64,000 nucleotides of DNA from Himantopus leucocephalus (GCA_003993805.1 RSEF01000006.1:22583676-22647675), one strand, 5' to 3'. Numbered from the stretch's first letter, positions 34,079 to 51,143 are shown. Made by a program: numbers and translations. The notes: a model not told the origin generated them from the letters alone.

Positions 34079-34694
34079 AAAAAACCCAAGACAAATTATT
34101 TGGAAATTTTCCATCTGTTTTTTGAGAAACAGAAACACCAGTTGGCCGCCTTGTCTCCAGCCTAGGCTCTGTGAGTTCAGTCAGTGGGCCACAGTCTTCT
34201 CTGATGATCTTTCTGAGCAGCTATTGAAAGCCTTTTTCTTCTGAATATTAAGTGTCTTCTTCCCCAAAAACAGTGTTCAGGTGCCCTTCCTAAAATGATT
34301 TTGAGAGTCTGTTGAATCACACAATATGGCAGCTGTGAAGAAAGAGTATTTTAGACTGCCCTGGAAAGCCTGATACTAAATTGGATTCCTGGTCCCAAAT
34401 TTCTAGCCAACACAGCAAAGTTCACTTTGCATTTCTAATCAGAAGTCAGGCAAATCATTTGTTATTTAGCCAACAAGGACAGATCCACGGTAAATCATTC
34501 AACCTAAGAACTGTTTCCACACAGAAATGAAGTCAGAGTTTTGCTTGAGAAGGATTTGTAAAAACAATTATAATCCCCCATTGAATGAAGTGTGAACCTC
34601 TGAAAGCACAAAAATGCAGTCTATAAAGCAAAACATCACAGTGACCCATTACCAAATAACCTAAATAAGGCAAAGACCAATCTAATACTGTGTT

Positions 34695-34765
34695 CAACTT
34701 TTTAAAGTCGGAAGTAATTTCTATGATCATCTAGTACTGTAGGTAGGTCATTCAATTAATCACTT
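34695..34765 (-). mobile_element. Old CR1/L3-like LINE 3'-end relic
   Basis: On the + strand, ttttaaagtcggaagt followed by tatgatcatctagt resembles the reverse complement of the 3' end of old sauropsid CR1/L3-type LINEs (agactagatgatca, then tctggcctt). It is highly diverged and the boundaries are approximate. It is the same tail type as the relic near 47.9 kb but in the opposite orientation. Confidence 0.5.
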
Positions 34766-37700
34766 TAATGGTTTGAAGGACTTCACAGAAGCCTTTTATC
34801 CAAGGATTTATCCTATTCATTTTGGTTTATTCCACAGCAGGGTAACAGTCGGATTGTCAAATGGGAGAAAACTTTTACACCTATCAGAATATGATTCTAG
34901 GAACTTGAAAACTAACAGGTACATTTTAAAGAGCTGTCAGTGAAAAAGAATAAGTGAGGTGCACCCAAGAAGAAAAAAAAAATCTAATTCAGAGCCTGTA
35001 AAATCAAGCTAGGAAAGAATTCCAGGGGGAAAAAAAAAACCAACAAACCACCCCATAGATCTGTGTATTCCTCCCTTCCTCCTTATCATTCCCATGGTCT
35101 CTGAAAGCTAAGCAGAGAGTGAGAACGTCACTGCAGTAGAGCATAAAGTATTTTCATAAATAAATTATCCATATTGTGAAAAAAAAGGGAGGAAAAGGGG
35201 CAAAATTATAAAAACCTGAAAGAAAACTGGAGAAAGAGGAAGCCAGTGAAGAAAAACTGCAGTACAGCAAGCTTAGCGTATGTCCTGTGTGTAATGGCAG
35301 ACTCGGATACATCTGACCGTAGCTGAAGAAAGGGGCTGCTCTTGCAGAAGGGTCCTCACAACTGAAGGGAGCTGATAGAGAAGATGGTGGTGAACAAATC
35401 TAGGACTTAGCCTGCAACATGTCAAAGGAGAAATACCTTTCCCTGGTTAGCAGGCAAAGCCCAGCATATTTTGGCAACACTGAGAAGTGAGTGATATTTC
35501 TATGCACAACACAATGTCAATAGTAAAGGTAATAAGAAATCATTTTTATGACAGACCCATCCAAGGGTATTGCACTGTCTGTGATTTTACTTTGATGCTT
35601 ATATTTCCTAGAAATAGCCTGAGCAGGAGATGCAGTTGCTCTTATAAACACAGGCTGTTGATGTTCACTTTGTATTTTACGCACTTCAAGGGCTTGCAAG
35701 GTTAAGAAAAGCTCACAGTTTTACCTAATGCAAGCACACAGGTGGAAATGCAGTATCATCTTCTGGATCCATTTGAACTCTGTATAAACACAAAGATTGC
35801 TAAATGGTTTTCAGGGTTTTGACACGTAACATTGCTGCAAAAAAGTGGTTTAAGCTCCTCCATTAGTGCAATTTTGTGAGTAGTAGAGAAATGTCAGTTC
35901 ATCTTTCCTCAGTTAAAGTCAGTTTATCAGAACTGTCATTGATACGGCTTAGCTGTTAGATAATATCCTGGGATTTCAAAATACTCTGCACACATACTGC
36001 TCTAAAATGTCTAATCATGCAGATGTTGCCTTTGTAGAGTAAGACAATATGATTATCCTTTGCCATACATTCACATATTTAAGTTTCATTCATAATGACA
36101 GTTATGTTTGATGACTTGAAAACTAGATTTTGTATTAAAACAATAACAGCAGAAAAGAAAATTCCAACAATCTTAAAGATAATTAATTGACTACTAAGAA
36201 ACACTTACCAGCTTTATAGAAGTTCAGTCAGCCAAGAACTGAACACAGTTAATTAACAGTGGTCTGTCTTTTATAGTCTTCAGGCTTGAATAAATTATTA
36301 GGACAAAACCTAAGCTGCAATTTCGGTTCTGCAAGGTGCCAGTTTTCTTACAGCTCCAGCGCAACAAGGATTTAGGTTTAGATTTAAAGAAAAGAAAAAA
36401 AAAAAAGATGTAAGCAGATCTGAATAGCAAATCCAAAACTTGAATCCATGTCCTTTCCTGTTCAAAGCCTCAGAAACCTGAACTCCCCAGTCATGTCCCT
36501 GATTGCTCTGCTCCCAGGGGCACCTATGCTTTTGCTTCATAACAGCCCCAGCATTTCCAGGGATAAGCAAATAATTTCCCAGATCCTGCTTATGTCCGGG
36601 TGGAATCTAGAAAGTAGACAGATTATCACTCTTATTTCATAGCAGGCCTAGAAAATAGGCAAGATCTGAGTAACACTCAAAAACATTAAGATGATGTATA
36701 TTATTTTTCTAAAATGTCATTGCAGCTGTTTTTATTTTTAAAATAGTACTCAAATTTTATATAAAAGTCTTGTGACTAGAGTATGTAGGCAGTGGTGTGC
36801 CAGAATCAAATCACTACACCTCCCACTATCCATTAGTGTGCTAAAATAACTAGCCTGGGTGGATTTATGCCACCCTGCAGTATGAAATGGGAGATTGTAG
36901 AGCCAGGAAGAGAGAGTGTGATGTAGCGTACTGACTATGAGGCCCATTTTGAGAAGTGAACTCTTAAGACTTTGCTCCCTGTGCCAAGCACTGGCTCTGC
37001 ATTTTGTATTTAACGGCCAGTGGATGACAAATAACTTGGCTGTGAAAACATCAGTGTCTGCCTTCCTGGATGAGTGGTTTTGATCCAGTAGCTAATAACA
37101 AGTAAGTAAATAACCTGTGGACACTGGCATGGACCCAAAGGCTATCTCTGAATTCTGGTCCTGGAACTGTATCCCAGTCGAAGGCAGAAGGAGAGGAGAC
37201 TGAGAAGATGCCTCCTGTGAAGCGGGAACATTGCCAACATTTCTAACTGAGAAAAATAAGGCAATAAAAAGATGAGGAATCACTGCATCAATCACTAGGC
37301 TACCAAACGCAAGACAAAACCAGACACTGATAGCATCAATTTGGTGTTTGTTTTCCAGACAAGGTGTTTGTTTTCATTTTAAGCGAATAGATGCTTAGTC
37401 AGCCCCCTTCAGTCTCTGGACCATGGTGAGCCCCGTCCGTAGCCCTGTGTCAGGAACCTGCTCTCTTGAACGCGATGGGGTTTGAAAAAGACTACAGCCT
37501 GCAGTGTTCCTCTTGGCGAGCTTCAGGAATGAACAAGAGTTTGAAGAGTACCCGGTTTGAAGACCAGATATCTGGCACCATGATGTTTAACTTGTATATA
37601 ATAAATTCCTATATCATGTCTTGTGTTTAGGTATACAGTTAGCATCAGCTTCAATGGACTGATAATGTGCATATAAAGTCAATTGTTGATAAACAAATAC

Positions 37701-40175
37701 ATAAGTTTGCATGCTTCCTGAGCTGAGGACAGAGCACCTTGGCACTATCCCATCCTATGTGCCCTTCATGTCATTTTATGAATATTCATGGTTGTATGTT
37801 TGTATGGATACATACACAGATACATAAATACATATAAAAATATATATATATGATAAGCCCTACTCTGCTGAAATCAATGGCTGTGTTCCATTCAGTTTCA
37901 ATAGAAGGATGGTCTGAATCCATGTGTGCTTTACTGCCTCTTTTTGCATGATTTACAAGCTGTGAGCAATATATATTATACAGCTTTTTAATTTACTAGA
38001 TTGTTTTTCTATTTTAAGGAAGGTAATAATTTTTTCTAGGATGAAATACAGTCTTTGGTAAAGAGTACTAGTGGAAATTAGACTAAATGTTCCAGTAACA
38101 GCCTGACAAATTCAGTCAGAAATTAATCCAATGTGAATTAGTTCAAAGAGAAGCTGAAATATAACTCTGACAGTAACAGTGATTTTATATTGTGTGCTTT
38201 TGTATAGGATTTAAACACTCCAAATTCACAAATAAAAAGCATTTAAGTAAGTGCTCTCTATCTTGGGAAGTAGATGGCCAGAGAAACACCTTGGATTTCT
38301 TGGGATTTTATGGCTTGATTGATGCAGGATTTTGTAGATGTGTTTAATCTAGAATATGTATGTGTTGAGTACCAGAGAAAGAAGCGGGAATCAGCGCCTG
38401 ATTCCATTAGCTTCCAATTTCTTCCTTGGTTTTTATTTTTTTTTCAGTAATTTTAGGCAAGTTTTCTTATGCCACTTTCTGCATCTATAAGATAGGAATA
38501 GTAAATTCCTTCCCTTTGAAAAAGCATTTTGAGACATGTAAGTAAAAAGTGCTACGTAAGAGCCTTGGATTATTATGGTAATTTAAGAGATAATGAATGT
38601 CATCCTACAAAATAACTGAGAAAGCGTTACATGGAATACTAAATGTTTTTTAACTTCTTGAGTTTGAATTGCTGTTCAGTTTCTAAGCCTAGACTGATGC
38701 TTTGTTTGAAACTTCTTTTGAAATCATTTCCACCTGTTTAAGCAGTTTTGACTTTGCTGCAGACATGGCACAATAGTTGCATTATAGTGAGTTAGACTGC
38801 TTGTCAAATGTAAAACCTAGATTTTCATTTCCTTACATCTTGCTGCTAACACTGTTCAACTATCCATCAGTCAGATGATTTCCTGTCACACAAATGGCAG
38901 TTGACGTGTCTGCCAATCAGTTCTGTTCCTGCAAATTTCCGAGTTTAAGAAATCAGGTTCAGTTTTAGGCACTATTTTAAGAGAATGATCTATTTCATTA
39001 AATACAAAAAAGCAAACCTTCTGGTTTTTACAGTTTCAATTTTCACTGCTTGTATAACAATTCACACGTTCTCTGAGCACTGGACACAGTGTTGAACTGA
39101 AACACACCTGAGCTATAACATCACGTACCCTTGTGAACATCAGCAAGAGTAGACTTGAACACAGGAAAAGGGTTTGGAGGTGTGCTACACTGATGTGTCA
39201 CTACTCCAGATTTCGACTGCTTCCTTCACCTCCTGCATACTGCATCTAGTTGCAGAAATATCTCCTCTGCTCCTTTCTCCTTAGGCTGGCCTGATTACAG
39301 CCAATAAATAGATGCGTATGCAGTGCCTGTTGCACTATTTAGACCAAAGTGAAAACTCTGCATTGGTTCTGTAATCCTCAGGTGAATTGCACTCTCAGAT
39401 AATTTTTAAGATGTTCTCAAACATTTTATAATTCTGCAGGAAAAGGTTCCGATGGTGTGCTTTTGCCTGTTTTCCAATGACAGCTACATTTTAATCTGAC
39501 TTAGGTTTAACACATTTGGTACGTGGATGAAAGGCAAGATGAATGCTTAGACTTAATGAAGAAAAACAAGAGGTTATGACATCATTTTTCATTAAGAACA
39601 TTTACAATTAAACTTTGTGCATATGGATTTAATTGTGAAATCCTTAGTGGGTGTAATAAACAAGCTTTAGTCACATTAAGGCTGAACTGTTTTGTAAAAA
39701 AATCAAGCTCAATCTCTTTAAAAAGCACTCTTATCTTTTAAAGGAGAAGAAATGTAAGATACTCAGAGATTTTACATCTTCCGTTAAAGGAAACAATAAA
39801 ATTATTCATAATCACAGTTTTGTTCATTAAAGTGTCCATCAAAAGCTAAAGAAGAATATTTAAACCTGCAGTAGTCAGACTGGCAAGTTTATCTGCTGTT
39901 ACTGCACTGGATGCGTAATATGTACTATGGGATTTTGATTATGCTTTTTTATCTGAAACCTTCTTTTCTGGGACTTAAGGGGAAGAAAGAGAGAGATTTA
40001 ACGTGACCAAATGGATCTGCAGTATCTAGTTGAACAACAGAGAAAATACGTCAAAGAGCTCAAATTATTGCTAACAAAGAACACTGACAGACCAAATAAA
40101 AGAAATAGAAGATTCCATTTTGATTATGTTTCAAGAAACATTGCTACTGCTTTATGCTGCAAACACTTTTTATAA

Positions 40176-40367
<192 letters not shown>

Positions 40368-42484
40368 TGAACTTAATAACATTTGGCCAAAAGAGAGATA
40401 TTGTCATAGCACTGAATTAAGCTTACATAGTGCTTAAAGAATGTTGACTCCTTTTTACAGATGACTGCAATATTTTGAAATTGGATACTGCTCTATTTGG
40501 TTATTAATCACAATGATCTAGGTCCATCCTCCAGCTCTGAATGCTGAAGTTGAAGGTTATATCAGAAGTACTCTACACACAGTCTATTATATCTTACCCT
40601 AGGAATATGCAGCTAGTCAGAGGTAAGAAATCAGGCTAGGTGGAGTTTTGAATCACACTGCAAAACTGTTCTTGTACTTTGGAAAAAAACTGTATTTGTT
40701 TAATTCCTCCTTGAGATGGGAGTGGGTTCTCCCAAGGGGAACTACTTCAGGGAGCTCCAGCTTTAAGCGTAGTGGATTTGGGTGACCTTATGGTGTGAGG
40801 TGAGCAAGTCTGAAAGCTCAGGAACCAAACCCTGGGATTCTGGCTTCCTTTCAGCCCATAGATTAGCATTTTTCCTGGGTTCTGTTGGAATATTGTCAAA
40901 ATTGACATAGTCTTCCATGATGTCTGGGTTTGGAAGGACGCACACATTTCACAGAGGAATTGTTCATCTAAGGGCTTGTGTTTTTTTTTTTTTTTTTTTT
41001 TCTCCCACCCTTCTCGTAACCCCAGCTATCTGNCAGGTTTAAAATGGCAGAGTCTGAATTAAAACAAGTGCAGGTACCTCAAAATATTCCTGGATCAGAA
41101 ATAGAGTATGTTGGGAATAAAAAGCTTTTGTTTCTTCTCCTACCTTTCTAGCCAGCTAAGATATTTTTCAACATTTACTACCAATTTCAACATTACTACA
41201 TTCAAAGCAATTGAGTACATTTTAGCAACTAAAACGCCAACACTCTGTCTGAGATGAATCACCAAATGCTCCGCTAAGTAAAGTCAGCTTTCAATGCAGA
41301 TAGCCTGGAGAGAATGCTTTTGAATTGATTCTTGAACTATGTACTTTAATTAATGTATAATGGGTTAACACGTGAAAAACATTAAAAACATTCAACCAGA
41401 CAAAATCTTAACTGGTTGTATAAACTTATCTGTTTCAAGGTGGTCAAAACATTTCAACTGGCTTTAATTGAAGGGCTTCAAACTTTTTTTTTCCTGGTAA
41501 AATACGTTAGCTGAGTTTCCCTTCCTTCAGTTGACTTTTGGTCTTTGAAATGTTAACAGATTATTATTAATTTTTTTAGATTTCTGTGATTTCCATCCTA
41601 ATTCTGTGTGGAAAGTGTATGCATTGAAGTAGATTGCTAGCAGGTATAATTTATCATACTCCAGTGAAAAGCAATGAAGCTGTGGCAATTAATGAGCGCT
41701 GAGGAGCTACTCTATTTTTATCTTTTTATTATTTATGTAAAGTTTCTTTCTCAGTCATTCTACTCCCTTTATTCTGAGAAAAGTTTCATTCCTTCTTGGA
41801 AGCTGTCCTTTTACCTTCTTCAGCTGACTTGAAGCCATGTGTGGGTCCTCCAAAAATCCTGTTTATTATCAGACAGCAGAAAGGGAAAGTGACGACAGGC
41901 TGAGGCTCCAGCCTGCCCTGAGTGCAGCCTTTCATTCCTTCTCCCATTCCATCACACTCCACTTACATTAACGAGAGCAATGGCTGTGATCTGAGAAGCC
42001 TGGCAACTGCTGAAGCTTTTCAGGTCACTCTGAGCTGCTTTCATTAAATGGAATTGAAAGGAAAGAAATAGAAAATAGATTGTTCTTGCTGATTTTTTTT
42101 TAAGGATAAGATTTGGCAGAAGTGAGTACAGGGAGAGTATGGGAGGTCAAGGGTGGCCAAGGGTTTGATGAAAAGATTAGGATTCCTCTAGGAATCCCAG
42201 CGTGAACAAAATGTCAGAAGGGGAGATGCACAATGGCCCTAGAAACTAAACCCAAACAATCTGGGAATTGTTTAAAGCTATGGACAAATATTTTCTGTGT
42301 TCTGTTTGTCCTCCAGAATTTTTATGGCTTATACTACTAGCTATACTGCCTCTCTACTGTGGCAGTTGTAATATACAAGCTTTTACTGGCACTACTAAAA
42401 AATAAGCTGCCAGCAAAATCAAAATGCAAAAAAGAAAGTGAGGAATTACACTCCTTTTACCTTTTTATTACCTTTGATTTCTAA

Positions 42485-42495
42485 GGGGGGGGGGG
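42485..42495. repeat. G11 homopolymer
   Basis: Eleven consecutive G residues lie in otherwise AT-rich intron; the count may be approximate. Confidence 0.8.
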
Positions 42496-43709
42496 AGCAT
42501 AAAAAACCCCTAAACCTAAAGCACTTTTATATTTTTTGACAGTACACCTGTCATCTGCTTCACAGCTTTCCACTTTTGTGCTACTGCTTCAAAGCCCAAA
42601 TTCATCAAAGAACATCACTGAGGTCACAATGTTGACTTCCTTTCGGCAGCTTTTAGCGAAGGATTCTGCAATGTTTAACTTCTAAACTATGGACCTCAGC
42701 CTTATTTAAATAGTTTAAAAGGGCCTTTTTCTTAGCTGAAAAGTTTAATGTAACAAGATCCTTCCATTGAAATCTGTTGAAAACTAAGTGGTTAAATAAA
42801 CACCATCATGCTCTTTGATGGAGCATAACCAGGGATAAACGGGCCGAGGAACAGAGAACATAAAGTCTCCATTGAGCTTCAAAGTAGGGTGGCAGAACAG
42901 AAAAGCTGCAATGCAGTACACAAGTTATGGTTTTAATGGTTCCCAAAAGCTTCATAAAGAAAGTAAGAAATTAATTCTGTGGGTTAGAGCTTGGAAGTCC
43001 GTGGGCAAACAAGCTGAGCCATCTGTGTCAATGCAGCTTCATTCACATACTGTGTAAAAACATTATCATTTTTTGCTAAAAACCTATATAGCTATATTTA
43101 GCACTGTACCTGTTGTTACATATGTACTTTCGACAAAGGAAGAGACACTGTTACTACAGGCATTCCTGCACTCCTCATTTTTTCCCTTTGTATTCTTGTA
43201 ACTATAATTTTGCATTTTTCTTTTGGCTTTTAGGAAAATGAGGAATGTAGATGTCTGTCTGTGCTTACTTATTTTGGTATATTAGTGGTCTGGTTTAGGC
43301 TCTTTTATTCCCCCTTGCTGAGGTGAACATGTCAGGAAGGGTAAGGGCTGATGTCCCATTAAGGTGGATGGTGAGGAACAAGTAACCAGTCTCACTTTTT
43401 CATTGCTGGAAACATTTTTTTGTGAACAGGGTTCACAGAACAGCAGCACATTCATTATTGAGTGACAGCTGGATTTCAGCAGCAACAAAACCTGTTTCTA
43501 AGACAAGATACAAAAAAGGTTAAGAGGCCGAAACAAAGACCTTATTTTTTTCAGATGAGCGCTCTGCCCATAAGGATGCAGAGCTCCTTTGTGAATGCAT
43601 ACTGTCTCACCTGGACATGAGAGAACTTGGCTTAAATTGCCATAGGCAAAGAATGAGGCAGCAGTAGCATTTCTTATGACATCTGATCTTTCTGGTGTGT
43701 ATTGTATAT

Positions 43710-43790
43710 CTGTATGTGGGTAAGTATGTATGTATATGTCTCTATGTATCTGTCTATCTATCTATCTATCTGTCTATCTACCTATTAATT
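43710..43790. repeat. TATG/CTAT tetranucleotide microsatellite
   Basis: A short tatg-rich lead (43710-43740) runs into repeated ctat units with single-base interruptions (ctgt, ctac) up to about 43782. The open frame at 43695-43946 across it reads as a repetitive Tyr/Leu/Ser/Ile string and is not a gene. Confidence 0.85.
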
Positions 43791-46729
43791 TATCTTGCTC
43801 ACCCGTGCAAATGCTCATGGCATAGAGACAGGGAAACATCTTCATTCCCAGACTCTGGTGCTAGTCTGCCTCTTGCTGTCAAAACCAGGCTGTTCAGGAC
43901 ATGCCCAGAATTAGACCATTCTGATGTACAGGGAACTTCAAGATGAAAAAGGGACCAAGGCAGGTGTGTGATTATGCAGCAGCTGCAAATATTTGTATTG
44001 CTGATGAAGCTTTTGATGCCATTTGCTAATGATTCCTCACCCTAACAGGCCCGACTGCTCCCAGGTATCCGTTCCTTGAGCTGAACTTTATAGAATTCCA
44101 TCTGTCTCACCTAGGTAGAGATATTTCTGAACTAACATGCCTACATCCTATTTTGGATTAGCTATAGGTATTTCACTGAAAAAAAAAAATCCAGTTTCAC
44201 TTTATTAAATCATCTGAGAAGGAAATTAAGAGCAAAGACATACATACATTTCAGAAGAACATACTGGATTACAATTTCAGGAAGTATAAAATGGTCCTAC
44301 TTAGCTTTAAAAGAATTAAGCCAGCTACCAACAATTATAAATAATGACAGCTTGTAACATTAAAAATAGGTTAGGTTTTCATTTAATTAAAAATGACAAA
44401 GAATGCTAATGACCATATTTGGATTGATTTTTCAGCTATTGATTACATGTTTTTCTAAAAACTCACACTTCCCCTCAGTCTGATCATGGATTTACTCCAA
44501 TATCAATGCTATTGATGTGCCAGCATTCAATCTATTTAAGTAAAAGTGCATAATCATTCTAAAAAGGGAAAACTGTTGTGCCTATTAACATAACTGCCCT
44601 AAAAAAATATATTTGGTTTTGATGGTGTTGTAAATTTGAGAAATGAAAATGCCCACATTTTAAAACTTGATTGTGTAAACAAGGTCTACAGCACTTTATG
44701 GTGTATAGATCAAGCTGAAATTTGCAAAGAACTGCAGATTCCTTGACATCAAGTAATGAGAAGGCTGCAGTTCTGCAGCTAGCAGTAGCCAAAACTTCAC
44801 ACAGTCTTCATAGCTGACTGCCCCTTCAGGCAATACTTTTTCAAAATGTACAGAAGTGCCATTTCAGCTTTACTTTATGGGGTGATGGTGATGTCCGGTG
44901 CCTAATCAAATTAGGTTAATTGGAAACATTATCCCAATGGATATGACCTAGGCTTTGGCTCCTATTTAAAGGTGATATCCTGGCTTTGAGTCAGGTTTCA
45001 ACTGCTTGTTGAACTCAGCACTTGTGTAATTGTTGCCTAATTTCATTTTTTTTTAAGTTGAAGTAGATATTTACAGTGGTCTACGTCCTCTCATGCTCTT
45101 CCTGTTAGCTTTAGAAATTGCCCAGGCAACAAACTATGAAAAACCACTACAGAATAACCCAGAGAGAGGTAGTCCTAAAATATCTTTCTAGTCACACTTG
45201 CTAACTGTGGCCATCTGCAAATATTTAAGATGTATTGAAGTAGAAGACACGGCATAGTCAGTAAGAGAAAACAGCAGTAAGAAGGCTCCAATAATGATTT
45301 GTTGTAACTTCTTTATGATTGCTTGATGTTACACCTCAGGGGCCCCAGGGAGTGTTCCCTTGAACTTCCTAAATATGAAAATAGGATGAGACAAAAAAAG
45401 AGAGAAGGGACCCATCTTTAAACACTGTGGTTTAACAGGCAGAATTTGTACTCTTCCAGCAGCTGAGAGATCTCAAAGGGAGGACCTTGAGTAAGTGTGG
45501 TATCCAGGATGACTTTAGGTAAAGGGAACTTCCTTATTTTTAATGTGGGTAATACAGCAAAGACTGACATGTCAAATTTACCCTGTTTTCATTTACAACT
45601 ATATATTCTTGTAATGAGTAACAAGCTGGAAAAAATGACTCCAAAAACTAAGTAAAGCTGATGCAAAAGAGATCATCTATAAGATGATAATACAGCTAAG
45701 GGTTAGATTGAAAACATTGATGAAGCAGAGGATACAATGTATGACTAAAAGTTGAAAATGAACATTTTAAATGGCCTGAGCATTTTATGTCAAGGCCATT
45801 TCACCTATTACAGACACACAGACAATACATAATCATATCTCCTCAAGAGCTTACAGGCTAAAAATCCAAGTATGGGGTTCTGGTGGCCATGTGCAACTGT
45901 CCCCAGATCTCACTGAGACAAAACACTCCCTAGGTGCTCATCTGCTTGCCCATGAAGACAGAAACCATTGCAGGCTGTGGTGTCTTGCTGGATTTCTCAA
46001 GTGGTCAGAAACAAAAATCCCACTAAGACTTTCCACCTATGGTAGGAATTCCATTCCTTTTGTAGTCCATCTAAAGATGGGCTTTAATTACTAATTTCTT
46101 GCACCAAAACTGAGGAGACTTGAACTTCATTTGAACATAGAGGACACAAACACTGACACAGGCTGTGACAAATGTGCAAAACTATTGATCTGAGCACACT
46201 CTCCACAAACAGCATACAGGTGCTGGAAATGTAGGTACTTGGAACTGTAAAATAAGACTTTACCAAAACTTAATCCAGTTAGGATTCTGACTGGGATATG
46301 CTATGTAATGCCCCAAATCTCAAAGAGCAAAAAGGAAAATGAAGCAAAAGATGAAAAAGCACTGATGAAGTAGCTAGAAGATTTTTATAGAGAATGTGAA
46401 AAATGTCAGTGCTTAATAAAATCTTGAAGTCACCAATTACTGGTCAATCATCAATGAGATTCAGAGCATTTTTAGCATTAAAAGCAACAAAATTAACCTG
46501 AAGGCAGGCATAGTGTCATCAAAAAGAGTGAGATAATAAGCAGTTATGCATTAACATCCAACAGCTGTTTTGAGTCTATATTTGGAAATAGCAAGCATCA
46601 GTGCCTTGTGACGTTGGGGTAGAATTAAGAAAAAATTGCTATCAGTTTTAAAGATGGATGTGAGAGAGCACCTGCTAAAATTAAGCATTTTCAAATTAGC
46701 AGACTTGGAAACTAGTAATCCAAGAGAAT

Positions 46730-47885
46730 GAGCTACATAAGGAGTTTTCTCATATTAGTTTATAATAAATATTCAAGATCAGGAAAAATTCCAAAGAAGT
46801 GAAAGAATGTCAATGCAAGTCGAACAGTTATCATTAAAAAGGTTGGCCCAATGACCCATAAAATAGCCTGTGACTAATTCCCAGGAAAATAATGGGATTG
46901 CTAATTTGGAACTATCATCAACAAAAACCTGGAGCCTGAAAATAAAATAATACCTACCAGTGTCTCTTCATGGAAATCGTATATTGTTAAGTGTTTTTGT
47001 TATGGGTTTTTTTGGTTAGAATCATAGCTCTGAGTGATAGAAGTAATTTTATTGCTGTAAAGTATTCTCTAAGGTATTTAATATATTATCACGTAAAGTC
47101 ACCACACTTGCACTATATAAAAGAAATAATCAAAACCTGGTGTTGAATATGGAGATATTCTTCCAAAAAGCAGTTCATTATCACTGTGTTCATAAGAGCT
47201 CTGACCTGGAGATGATTGTAGTTAAACATTGACAGCCATCAAATAAAATCACTTCTATACACTCTCAGTTCAATATTGCAATTTAAAGAAAAAAAACCCA
47301 TGAAACTTATATGATCCTTTACCATGTATTAAGGGAAATGTTAACTAAAAGTCAGAAGGCGTTCTTGACCATGCTTTTTTATGGTCACACTAGTATAAGA
47401 ATCCATAGTCCATAGGAAGGAGAATGCGTAAACATTTGAGGGACTTGAGAGACATAAAATTGATCCAAGGACCTAAAGAAATCCCGATGATGGAAATTTT
47501 AAGAAGCTCAGTCTATTCATCTCATCAGTGAGAAACCTGAGAAGAGGTTTGATCAGTGCATAGGTTTAAAGAAATTTAAAAGGAGATATGAAGAGATGTG
47601 TGACAGTTGTAGTCTTGTTGATCTTGAAGATGAAAACTAATGAGCTTATCTAGTCAGAACATGAAGTTAGGAAGTTCAGCTTAGTAGTTTTCCTTCTAGT
47701 AATAACAATTAAACAGCTGATAGACTATGAAGAAAGTGGTTTATGCACTATTGTTGCTAACCTTTATAACAAAGTTAAATTTCTTTTGCAAAGGCAAATC
47801 TCAGAAGACTCTACTTTCTGTGAAATCAGGAGCCCAGAGGAGGCAGTCACAGTGATCTCCTATCTTTTATGAATCTAGAAAAGCT
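46730..47885 (+). mobile_element. Degraded CR1/L3-like LINE relic
   Basis: Three blocks recall ancient CR1/L3 LINEs in the same order and orientation. About 46740-46980 (ttccaaagaagtg, then ttaaaaaggtt and ttcccaggaaaat) resembles the reverse-transcriptase ORF. About 47505-47600 (cagtctattcatctcatcag and gaagaggtttgat) and 47705-47785 (attaaacagctgata, then aagtggtt) resemble the 3' region. The 3' end near 47840-47885 (gtcacagtgatctcc, then atgaatctag) fits the terminal tail. It carries many stops and indels and has no coding capacity. This assignment is from memory of consensus texture, so boundaries and subfamily are uncertain. Confidence 0.55.
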
Positions 47886-49182
47886 AAATTAAGGCTGGGT
47901 GTACCAGGTCTTAGACACACATGTAAGTGTGTTCATCATGTGGGACCAATCTCAGAAATCAGAATCTTTTTACCAGCTGAGCCCTCCTGCTAGAGATGGG
48001 TTCAGTGACAATGAGCATTGTTATATTATTATGCTTCAAGCTCCATTTCTATTGTGAAGACTCAAGGATGACTGAAGGAAGTGGTGGGATGGACAGTACC
48101 CGCTTTATTTCTTTGTTACTGTGTATTTGATGTTTTGTATTCTTCAAAAAGGATGTGCTGGGCAGCAGAGAGAGAGGTGCTGCTCGTTGTCTTGTCCCAG
48201 GTGTTGTGCTTTGGGTGATGAGAGGTTTTCTGGCTGGTGAGGGGAGATTGCACTTTACCTGAGGGCATCTAAACATGCAGAGCTCTAAGAAGCTTTGGGA
48301 GTGCTGGATAAGTCAGAGATGTCCAGGAAATCAGTAGCCTTGAAAGCTGCCTGGAAATGCAAAAAGAGGCATAAAGATAGGCCTGAGGAATGACAGAAAG
48401 ATGCTTTTTCTTAGAGCCTAGAAGCGATAGTTCAGAGTTTACTGCAACCCTGGGAGCCATTGAAAGGTTGCTGGCTACAGAGCAAGGCTGGAAAAAAGCG
48501 CTACCTCTTTCCACTGAGCCCTTCCTGCTGTGCTGGATTAGAAGGAATTAATCTACAATGCTCTATTACTTCTATTTTTCTCACTCTGAATGTTCTTTAT
48601 TATGAAAAGAGAATCTTGTTTATGCTTTAATAAAATCTGGCTCTTAAGGATCAATGTTTTTTTTGGTGCACTGCCTTCAAACAAAAGGCATGGGCAGGGC
48701 TGTTCCACGTCTCTGGAGACTGCAGACCTTGTCACAAGAAAATCTCACACCACAGACACAGTCCAAATGCTCTGTTTGGAATCTGTCAGCAAGACTGTGC
48801 TCTGGACTAATCTGTTTTTCTAGATGTCTGCCACGTGGGAAAGCATCAATCCCTACTCAGAAATTTCTGTTGACATCAACTGCAAAAGGCTTAGGAGGAA
48901 AGGAGGGAGGGGAAGAATTGCAAATATTGTCTCCTTAGTACAGGGCAGGACATCACCACTATCGGATGACTACAACTGCAGATTTCCCTCAAAGGATCTG
49001 GTAATATTTTTCCAAATGTTGCAGCTGTTTATTTTCTCTGCGTAGCCCAGATTTGGCCCTGCACAGTTCTGTGTTTACTGAAGCTGCATTTTATGTGAAT
49101 TTTTTAAAACGACTGTCTAGAAACTCTGAAATTACAGTAAAACCAGACCAGCAATTCAATGTAAGCAATGTCTTCTCTTTAG

Positions 49183-51143
<1,961 letters not shown>

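Noticed and set aside
43695..43946. 83-codon open frame with a repetitive Tyr/Leu/Ser/Ile stretch
   Set aside because: It is produced by translation of the CTAT microsatellite.
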